DNA of 64,000 bases from Delftia sp. PS-11 (lineage in GTDB: Bacteria; Pseudomonadota; Gammaproteobacteria; Burkholderiales; Burkholderiaceae_C). Each line of letters starts with the position of its first letter. The stretch's first letter is position 1. The position numbers and the translations under genes are program-made. Positions 58,535 through 64,000 of the stretch are shown here, piece after piece. The notes below the pieces were generated by a model, which saw nothing but the letters and a program-made list of their open reading frames with translations, was not told the origin of the DNA and made no database searches. The DNA lies in the NCBI RefSeq assembly GCF_029870285.1, contig NZ_JACSYA010000003.1:1-64000 (forward strand). Reading direction: 5' to 3'.

Positions 58535-58772
58535 ACTGGGCCTGCATGCCCGCGCTTCGGCCAAACTCACCAAGCTGGCTGCCAGCTTCCCCTGCGAGGT
58601 CTGGATGACCAAGGGCGAACGGCGCATCAACGCCAAGAGCATCATGGGCGTCATGATGCTGGCCGCAGGCCTGGGCTCCGAGGTGCTGCTGGAAACCGAG
58701 GGTGCGCAGGAGCAGGAAGCCATGGATGCGCTGACTGCCTTGATCAACGACAAGTTCGGCGAAGGCCAGTGA
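58503..58772 (+). CDS. ptsH: Phosphocarrier protein HPr
   Basis: 89 residues. His15 (GLHARAS) receives the phosphate from EI and passes it to EIIA. Ser46 (NAKSIMGVMML) is the residue that HPr kinase phosphorylates where that kinase exists. The gene starts inside the end of the EIIA gene and lies 112 bases before ptsI. Confidence 0.97.
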   Translation: MIKTPITISNKLGLHARASAKLTKLAASFPCEVWMTKGERRINAKSIMGVMMLAAGLGSEVLLETEGAQEQEAMDALTALINDKFGEGQ

Positions 58773-58884
58773 TGAACGCACCCGCGTGCCGGCTGCAGGC
58801 GCGCGGAACAAGCCAAGGCGTACCGGACTGCCGCGCCGCATGGCGCAGCCAGTCCTGCGCCACAGCAAGCAAAGGACAGGCGCA

Positions 58885-60657
58885 ATGACGTTTGCAATCC
58901 ATGGACTGGCCGTCTCCCGGGGGATTGCCATCGGGCGGGCAGTGGTGGTGGCCTCCAGCCGGATGGAGGTGGTGCATTACTTCATCCGCCCCGAGCAGGT
59001 GGAGTCGGAGATCGCACGTGCGCGCAATGCGCGCAATGCCGTTATCGACGAACTGCGCCGCCTGCAGGACGAAATGCCCAAGGATGCGCCGGCCGAGCTC
59101 GATGCCTTGCTCGACGTGCACCTGATGCTGCTGCAGGATGCTGCGCTTGGCACGGCCGTCAAGAACTGGATATCGGAGCGCCTGTACAACGCCGAATGGG
59201 CGCTGACCACGCAGCTGGAGGCCATTTCGCGGCAGTTCGATGAAATGGAGGACGAGTACCTGCGCGAGCGCAAGGCCGACCTGGAGCAGGTGACCGAGCG
59301 CATTTTGCGGCACATGAAAGGCATGCCCAGCCCGGTGGCGGCCCCTGCGGCGCTGGCCGAAGCTTCCCGCGCCGGGAGCGCAGACCAGCAAGAGCTGCCG
59401 CTGGACGCCGGCGTGGATGAGCCGCTGGTGCTCGTGGCGCAGGACCTGTCGCCGGTGGACATGCTGCAGTTCAAGAGCCGGCTGTTCGCGGGCTTCATCA
59501 CGGCCGTGGGCGGACGCACCTCCCACACGGCCATCGTGGCCCGCAGCATGGACATCCCCGCCGTGGTGGGCGCCCGTGCTGCCAGCCAGCTGATCCGGCA
59601 GGACGACTGGGTCATCATCGATGGCAATGCCGGTGTGGTCATTGTCGATCCCTCTCCCATCATCCTGGCCGAGTACGGCTTTCGCCAGCGCCAGAACGAC
59701 CTGGAGCGCGAGCGCCTTTCGCGCCTGCGCCACACCCCTGCGCTGACACTCGATGGCGAGTGCATCGAACTGCTGGCCAATATCGAGCAGCCCGGCGACG
59801 GAGCCGCCGCTGTGCGCGCCGGCGCGGTCGGCGTGGGCTTGTTTCGCACCGAGTTCCTGTTCATGGGCCGGGGCGGCAACCTGCCCGACGAGGAGGAGCA
59901 GTACCGCGCCTACCGCGAGGCGGTCGATGGCATGCAGGGCATGCCTGTGACCATTCGTACACTGGATGTGGGCGCTGACAAACCATTGGACAAGGCCCAG
60001 CCCAAGGACTACTACCTCAATCCTGCGCTGGGCCTGCGCGCCATCCGCTGGAGCCTGGCCGATCCGGCCATGTTCCGCACCCAGCTGCGCGCCATCCTGC
60101 GTGCGGCCGCCCACGGCCAGATCCACCTGCTGTTTCCCATGCTGGCCCACCAGAGCGAGATCGACCAGACACTGGCCCAGCTGCGGCTGGCCCAGTCCGA
60201 GCTGGATGCGCGTGGAGCGGTTTATGGCGCCGTCAAGCTGGGCGCCATGATCGAGGTGCCAGCTGCCGCGCTGATGGTGCGCACCTTCCTGCGCCAGTTC
60301 GACTTTCTGTCCATCGGCACGAACGACCTGATCCAGTACACGCTGGCCATCGACCGTGCCGACGAGGCCGTGGCCCATCTTTATGACCCGCTGCATCCCG
60401 CCGTGCTGCGGCTCGTCGCCGATGTCATTGCCGAAGGCCGGGCCCAGGGCAAGAGTGTCTGTGTCTGCGGCGAAACAGCCGGCGATGTGGGCATGACGCG
60501 CCTGCTGCTGGGCCTGGGTCTGCGCAGTTTCTCCATGCACCCTGCGCAGATTCTGGCCGTGAAGCAGGAAATCCTGCGCTCCGACACACGCAAGCTGGCG
60601 CCCTGGGCGCAGCAGGTCGTCCAATCGGAGAACCCGTCGGCACTCATGGCGCCCTGA
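58885..60657 (+). CDS. ptsI: PTS phosphoenolpyruvate-protein phosphotransferase (EI)
   Basis: A 590-residue EI that takes phosphate from PEP to the active His214 (GGRTSHTAIVAR) and hands it to HPr. The PEP-binding barrel has FRTEFLFMGR, RTLDVGADKP, LSIGTNDLIQYTLA and the catalytic Cys in CVCGETAGD. It is slightly longer than the usual 575, with a loop at about 147-177 (VAAPAALAEASRAGS). ATG 58885 has AAAGGACA upstream; the frame extends upstream without family character. Confidence 0.96.
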   Translation: MTFAIHGLAVSRGIAIGRAVVVASSRMEVVHYFIRPEQVESEIARARNARNAVIDELRRLQDEMPKDAPAELDALLDVHLMLLQDAALGTAVKNWISERLYNAEWALTTQLEAISRQFDEMEDEYLRERKADLEQVTERILRHMKGMPSPVAAPAALAEASRAGSADQQELPLDAGVDEPLVLVAQDLSPVDMLQFKSRLFAGFITAVGGRTSHTAIVARSMDIPAVVGARAASQLIRQDDWVIIDGNAGVVIVDPSPIILAEYGFRQRQNDLERERLSRLRHTPALTLDGECIELLANIEQPGDGAAAVRAGAVGVGLFRTEFLFMGRGGNLPDEEEQYRAYREAVDGMQGMPVTIRTLDVGADKPLDKAQPKDYYLNPALGLRAIRWSLADPAMFRTQLRAILRAAAHGQIHLLFPMLAHQSEIDQTLAQLRLAQSELDARGAVYGAVKLGAMIEVPAAALMVRTFLRQFDFLSIGTNDLIQYTLAIDRADEAVAHLYDPLHPAVLRLVADVIAEGRAQGKSVCVCGETAGDVGMTRLLLGLGLRSFSMHPAQILAVKQEILRSDTRKLAPWAQQVVQSENPSALMAP

Positions 60658-60703
60658 TCCGGCAAGGCCGCAAAGCGCCCGGTGAGAAAAATCGTCTATT
60701 TAT

Positions 60704-60733
60704 TTGCGACTGATTCTCATTTGATGCTATGAT
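60704..60733 (+). promoter_or_regulatory. Sigma-70 promoter overlapped by a Fur box
   Basis: TTGCGA (60704-60709), an 18-base spacer, then TATGAT (60728-60733). A Fur-box-like sequence, GCGACTGATTCTCATTTGA (60706-60724), fills the spacer; by hand count it matches the 19-bp consensus at 11 positions and keeps the TGAT-N2-TCATT core. Binding of Fe-Fur here would block RNA polymerase, so the downstream transcript should appear when iron is short. Confidence 0.6.
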
Positions 60734-60739
60734 GCAGTC

Positions 60740-60954
60740 ACTGTAGCAAAAACTCTCTGGTGGGGAATGGATGCTGCGAAATTTTTCAGTTTCATCGTGG
60801 GGCGACTTGCCAGGCCTGTTCAGCCTGCAGTCGTTTTGCCAGCCAGCGGTTTGCCGGTTAGCCAGGCTTTTTTTCACGAGGAATACAGGGCGCGCGCCAT
60901 CAGGCGCTTGCGCACCGATGCAAGCAGGGCATGCATATGCGGCCCTGCTTTTTT
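60740..60954 (+). ncRNA. Candidate Fur-regulated small RNA
   Basis: A transcript of about 215 bases is implied by the Fur-box promoter ending at 60733 and the terminator ending at 60954. No known gene lies between. Two overlapping open frames (ATG 60767 and ATG 60771) run 55-65 bases past the terminator before stopping and look like nothing I know, so a protein product is unlikely. The RNA can fold a hairpin at 60803-60833 (CGACT...AGTCG with inner AGGC/GCCT) and has a T-rich stretch at 60868-60874. By position and control it resembles RyhB, PrrF and NrrF, but I see no sequence relation. The 5' end is an estimate. Confidence 0.45.
60922..60954 (+). terminator. Rho-independent terminator of the candidate small RNA
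   Basis: A perfect 9-bp stem, AAGCAGGGC (60922-60930) and GCCCTGCTT (60942-60950), with an 11-base loop and six T (60949-60954). The opposite strand has no T-run after the stem, so it serves plus-strand transcription. ptsI lies about 265 bases upstream and could also end here. Confidence 0.85.
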
Positions 60955-60971
60955 GTTGCTCGGAGCCAGCG

Positions 60972-61457
60972 TCAGTCTGGCTGCGGTTGCGGGTAGCCGT
61001 GCACGATGAAGTGGCGTGAGAAGCCTAGGGGGCGAGACACGCCGCGCGGCTCGGAAAAAAAGGGCGGACGCAGTTGCGCGGCGGGCAGGACCTCCACGCT
61101 CCAGTCCGTGTCGCCGATGAAGCGAAATCGCACGCGGTTCTCGGCCTGTGGTGGTAGCAGGGCGAAGCTGCCTGTGGCATACATCGCGCCGATAGCGGCT
61201 TGGTCCAGCACCCGTCCCTGGGCATCAAGCAGGGTGATGCGCAACGTGTCCTCCATGGGGATGTCGTCGGTGGTGAACAGCAGATACAGCCCCTGCCATT
61301 GAAAGGCAGCCTCGAGGATGGTGCCCTCCACCAGGACCATGGTCGGGTTGCCCGCCAGCACCAGGCGACTGCGTGGCGCCTGGTGCCCGGCGCCAGAGGT
61401 GGCGGGAGTCAGGGAAAGCTCGCATTCTGACAGAGGTTGCATCGGCGGCTCCGGCAT
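60972..61457 (-). CDS. Unknown protein, possible partner/immunity protein
   Basis: A 161-residue soluble-looking protein with no signal peptide or membrane helix and many beta-type stretches (GLYLLFTTDDIPMEDTLRITLLD, RVRFRFIGDTDWSVEVLP), ending in a basic/Pro-rich tail. The ATG at 61457 overlaps the upstream stop by one base (TGATG); a GTG one codon earlier overlaps by four. Either way translation is coupled to the glycine-zipper protein encoded upstream, as in effector-immunity or toxin-antitoxin pairs. The role is inferred from that arrangement only. Confidence 0.7.
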   Translation of the reverse strand: MPEPPMQPLSECELSLTPATSGAGHQAPRSRLVLAGNPTMVLVEGTILEAAFQWQGLYLLFTTDDIPMEDTLRITLLDAQGRVLDQAAIGAMYATGSFALLPPQAENRVRFRFIGDTDWSVEVLPAAQLRPPFFSEPRGVSRPLGFSRHFIVHGYPQPQPD

Positions 61458-62161
61458 CACCAGAGGAATTCGATGCCGATAGCCGCGAGCGCGCCGCCGA
61501 CGAAGGCGCCGACCACCACGCAGGCAGGCGCGCCCGGCCCGCAGGCCAGGCCGGCCAAGGCACCGCCGGCCATGCCGCCGCCGATTCCCGCGCTGGTAAT
61601 GGCCATTTCCTTGCCAGCCGCCGCCACCTTGTTGTCGGCATTGGCGATGGTGTAGACCGATACGGCAATCGAAAAGACGATCAGTCCGCGCCCCGCACGC
61701 GACAGCATACGCATTCTCTGGGTGACCATGGGATTGGACTTGCCGGCCGATTTTACAATCTCACCATATACGGCATTTTGCTGGGCCGCAGTAAGGCGGT
61801 TGAAATGTACTTGAGGTCCATACAATTGCTGGGCCTTGCGTGCAAGCATCTCATTGAGTGTCTTGCCCTCGCTCTTGAGGCTTTGGGCCAGGGCACGGCC
61901 CACAGGCGTGCTGCGGCCACGGATGACTTCCATGATAAGGTTGCGCGACTCCTGGGCTTGCTGCGCCGCCTGTGCCCAAGTGATGCGACCGCTGATGGCA
62001 TGCAACTCAAGCTCATTGGCCATGGCCTGAATTTGCCGGGTATAGGCCAAGCGTGTGGATGAATCTAGTGAGAGATGGACCCCTGCATTGGCAATCTCCA
62101 CCTTCAGCGTCTGTATGGCGGTATCGAATGCTACGCGGTCTTTTTCCGTATCATCTGCCAT
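61457..62161 (-). CDS. Glycine-zipper membrane-active protein (putative effector)
   Basis: 234 residues. The first about 150 are hydrophilic and helical (VAFDTAIQTLKVEIANAG, then TLNEMLARKAQQLYG). The tail is hydrophobic: GRGLIVFSIAVSVYTI (158-172), then a glycine-zipper region (185-230) with GIGGGMAGGALAGLACG and VVVGAFVGGALAAIG. There is no signal peptide. Such tails occur in pore-forming or membrane-depolarising effectors of interbacterial toxin systems. No VgrG, PAAR, Rhs or other delivery gene is nearby. AAGGA precedes the ATG, and the promoter region is AT-rich, unlike the neighbours. The function is not proven; a harmless small membrane protein is possible. Confidence 0.75.
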   Translation of the reverse strand: MADDTEKDRVAFDTAIQTLKVEIANAGVHLSLDSSTRLAYTRQIQAMANELELHAISGRITWAQAAQQAQESRNLIMEVIRGRSTPVGRALAQSLKSEGKTLNEMLARKAQQLYGPQVHFNRLTAAQQNAVYGEIVKSAGKSNPMVTQRMRMLSRAGRGLIVFSIAVSVYTIANADNKVAAAGKEMAITSAGIGGGMAGGALAGLACGPGAPACVVVGAFVGGALAAIGIEFLW

Positions 62162-62281
62162 GCATATCCTTCTTTATGAATGAAGTTTTTTTATGCGCCT
62201 GAAATTCTGATGATCACGTCCAGTAATCAGTAAATTTGTTGGATCAAATTGTTGATTTGCAGAAAAATTTTGAGTATCTGC

Positions 62282-62309
62282 ATCATAGGGATTTTTACAA
62301 AGTTCTCAA
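62282..62309 (-). promoter_or_regulatory. Putative promoter of the effector-like operon
   Basis: On the minus strand TTGAGA (62309-62304), a 16-base spacer and TATGAT (62287-62282) differ from consensus at one position in each hexamer. Transcription would start near 62275, leaving a leader of about 115 bases before the ATG at 62161. Confidence 0.55.
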
Positions 62310-62385
62310 CTGACGTACAAGTGCTAATTTGTTGCTAAATGCTGGCTTGATGGCAGTTTTGATCCTATGCGGTGCGGCAAGGTGT

Positions 62386-62417
62386 GAAAAAGGGATGGCA
62401 TGTAAAGGCCATCCCTT
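62386..62417 (-). terminator. Rho-independent terminator after lipA
   Basis: A perfect 10-bp stem, AAGGGATGGC (62390-62399) and GCCATCCCTT (62408-62417), with an 8-base loop. On the minus strand it is followed by a T-run (62391-62387). It lies 42 bases past the lipA stop. Confidence 0.88.
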
Positions 62418-62459
62418 GGGAGATTGCAAGCTGCCAATCGGCAGCCGATTGCTTGTTGC

Positions 62460-63440
62460 TCAGACGCCGGCGGCGTGCGCCTGCTGGTCCGCGTGGTAGC
62501 TCGAGCGCACCATGGCGCCGACGGCGGCATGTGTGAAGCCCATCTTGTAGGCTTCTTCCTCGAACATCTTGAAGGTATCGGGGTGCACGTAGCGGCGCAC
62601 CGGCAGGTGGCTGTTGCTGGGCGCCAGGTACTGGCCGATGGTCAGCATGTCGATGTCATGGGCGCGCATGTCGCGCATGACCTGCAGGATTTCCTCGTCG
62701 GTCTCGCCCAGGCCCACCATGAGGCCGCTCTTGGTCGGCACTGTCGGGTGCAGGGCCTTGAACTTCTTGAGCAGGTTCAGCGAGAACTGGTAGTCCGAAC
62801 CCGGGCGCGCTTCCTTGTACAGGCGCGGCGCGGTCTCCAGGTTGTGGTTCATCACGTCGGGCGGCGCAGCCTTGAGGATTTCCAGCGCGCGGTCGTCGCG
62901 CCCACGGAAATCGGGCACGAGGATCTCGATCTGGGTCTGCGGGGACAGCTCGCGGATGTTCCTGATGCACTCGACGAAGTGGCCCGAGCCGCCGTCGCGC
63001 AGGTCGTCGCGGTCCACGCTGGTGATCACCACGTACTTCAGGCGCAGCTCGGCAATGGTTTTGGCCAGGTTGAGCGGCTCGTTGGTGTCCAGCGGGTCGG
63101 GGCGGCCATGGCCCACATCGCAGAAGGGGCAGCGGCGCGTGCACTTGTCGCCCATGATCATGAACGTGGCCGTGCCCTTGCCGAAGCATTCGCCGATATT
63201 GGGGCAGGAGGCCTCCTCGCAGACGGTGTGCAGCTTGTTGGCGCGCAGGATGTCCTTGATTTCGTAGAAGCGCGTGGTCGGGCTGCCGGCCTTGACGCGG
63301 ATCCACTCGGGCTTCTTGAGCGCCTCGCCATGCTCGACCTTGATCGGGATGCGCGAGAGCTTCGCAGCAGCCTTTTGCTTGGCCAGCGGGTTGTACTCGG
63401 CTTGGGACTGCGCTTCGCGCACGACGGTGTTGGTGGTCAT
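62460..63440 (-). CDS. lipA: Lipoyl synthase
   Basis: A 326-residue radical-SAM enzyme that inserts two sulfurs into protein-bound octanoyl groups. The auxiliary cluster cysteines are C74, C79 and C85 ([12 protein letters not shown]), and the radical-SAM triad is C100-x3-C104-x2-C107. The C-terminal part keeps [10 protein letters not shown], and the Ser ligand should lie in the final VRSSYHAD. It follows lipB after about 10 bases, so lipB-lipA form an operon for lipoate attachment to 2-oxoacid dehydrogenases. Confidence 0.98.
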   Translation of the reverse strand: MTTNTVVREAQSQAEYNPLAKQKAAAKLSRIPIKVEHGEALKKPEWIRVKAGSPTTRFYEIKDILRANKLHTVCEEASCPNIGECFGKGTATFMIMGDKCTRRCPFCDVGHGRPDPLDTNEPLNLAKTIAELRLKYVVITSVDRDDLRDGGSGHFVECIRNIRELSPQTQIEILVPDFRGRDDRALEILKAAPPDVMNHNLETAPRLYKEARPGSDYQFSLNLLKKFKALHPTVPTKSGLMVGLGETDEEILQVMRDMRAHDIDMLTIGQYLAPSNSHLPVRRYVHPDTFKMFEEEAYKMGFTHAAVGAMVRSSYHADQQAHAAGV

Positions 63441-63450
63441 GGTTCCGGGG

Positions 63451-64000
63451 TCAGGGGGCGAGGCGGCGCTGCAGCTGGCGGCCCAGGATGCGCGCGGCCT
63501 CGTCCCAGGTTGTCTGAACGCCGATTGTAGAAAGGTCCACCGTCTTCAGTCCTGCGTAGCCGCAAGGGTTGATCCGGTCGTAGGGTTCCAGGTCCATTGC
63601 GACGTTGAGTGCCACGCCATGGTAGGTGCAGTGCCGGCTGACCTTGATGCCCAGCGCAGCGATCTTGCCCAGGCCCGTGAAGTCTGGCTCTGGAGGCGCC
63701 GAGCCAGGTTCGCGCAGCTGTGGGCGCTGCGCCAGCATGGCATGGCTGCGCGGGTCGTCCAGGCGCACGTAGATGCCGGGCGCCCCGGCCACGCGGTGGC
63801 CCGTCACGCCGAAGTGTTCCAGCGTCCGGATCACGGCGTCCTCGATGCGGTAGACATATTCCTTGACGAAGTAGCCCAGGCGCTGCAGGTCCAGCAGCGG
63901 ATAGGCCACGACCTGGCCTGGGCCATGGTAGGTGACCTGGCCCCCGCGGTTGGTGGCCACGACCGGGATATCTCCGGGCTGCAGCAGATGATCGCTGCGC
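63451..64000 (-). CDS. lipB: Octanoyltransferase (partial, runs off the window)
   Basis: At least 183 residues are visible; the N-terminus lies beyond 64000. The frame reads continuously through the right edge ([16 protein letters not shown]), so the GTG near 63960 is not a start. LipB moves octanoyl from acyl carrier protein to lipoyl domains. The conserved [12 protein letters not shown], the catalytic Lys in KIAALGIKV and the catalytic Cys in NPCGYAG are present. Confidence 0.96.
   Translation of the reverse strand, partial: RSDHLLQPGDIPVVATNRGGQVTYHGPGQVVAYPLLDLQRLGYFVKEYVYRIEDAVIRTLEHFGVTGHRVAGAPGIYVRLDDPRSHAMLAQRPQLREPGSAPPEPDFTGLGKIAALGIKVSRHCTYHGVALNVAMDLEPYDRINPCGYAGLKTVDLSTIGVQTTWDEAARILGRQLQRRLAP

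Larger units (their letters stand above)
62162..62459. other. AT-rich intergenic region
   Basis: A 298-base gap between lipA and the effector-like gene. Bases 62162-62390 are clearly more AT-rich than the rest of the window and contain a minus-strand promoter for the effector-like gene. The right end holds the lipA terminator and a second dyad, CTGCC-AATC-GGCAG (about 62431-62444). I see no ORF with coding character. Confidence 0.6.

Noticed and set aside
60767-61019. Two overlapping plus-strand open frames (starts 60767 and 60771) behind the Fur-box promoter
   Set aside because: Both continue 55-65 bases beyond a strong terminator, show no family-like sequence, and one is unusually Cys-rich. 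I treat the region as a candidate small RNA.

Overview
The window is high-GC bacterial chromosome with tightly packed genes. Several signs point to a betaproteobacterium of the Comamonadaceae, with Delftia as the best guess: the ribosomal str/S10 order, gatCAB divergent from mreBCD, two Bug/TctC-type binding proteins, the xth/pyrE pair, hemB beside hemJ, and a stand-alone EIIA-HPr-EI set. The genus is inferred from gene order and protein style, not from a search. I see no rRNA, tRNA, CRISPR array or prophage.

Region by region. 1-410 is a deleted IS5-family transposase whose end is fused to the truncated end of a metallo-beta-lactamase-fold hydrolase gene. That gene follows a P1B-4-like metal-exporting ATPase (to 3360). 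3679-6543 encodes the membrane transhydrogenase PntAA-PntAB-PntB. 6614-10708 is a likely catabolic unit: a Rieske oxygenase, its FMN/2Fe-2S reductase and a Bug-type solute receptor, with a divergent LysR regulator. 10765-16593 holds exonuclease III, pyrE, small unknown genes, a nitroreductase, serA and a second Bug receptor. 16637-25083 carries gatCAB divergent from mreB-mreC-mreD-mrdA (cell wall elongation, with no rodA following). 25123-30500 has an amino-acid ABC transporter, a TauE/SafE exporter and a GMC oxidoreductase. 30800-34414 is a four-gene MlaE/MlaF/MCE/lipoprotein lipid-transport operon. 34677-43940 is a mixed set: CsbD, hemerythrin, MarC, dienelactone hydrolase, a sulfite-oxidase-fold protein, CorA, hemB, hemJ, VanZ, a thioredoxin-like ferredoxin, an alpha/beta hydrolase and a D,D-carboxypeptidase. 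44098-54140 is the str and S10 ribosomal cluster, rpsL to rpsQ. 54258-60657 has a peroxiredoxin, an acetyltransferase, cytochrome genes, a TlpA-like thioredoxin, a lipoprotein and EIIA-HPr-EI. The right end has lipA and a partial lipB.

Two places do not fit ordinary housekeeping. Between ptsI and the right-hand genes (60704-60954) there is a promoter overlapped by a Fur-box-like sequence, followed about 190 bases later by a Rho-independent terminator. No gene fits between them, so this is a candidate iron-regulated small RNA. Next to it (60972-62161) is a translationally coupled two-gene module behind an AT-rich promoter region. It encodes a protein with a glycine-zipper membrane tail and a soluble partner, and resembles an orphan membrane-active effector with its immunity protein.
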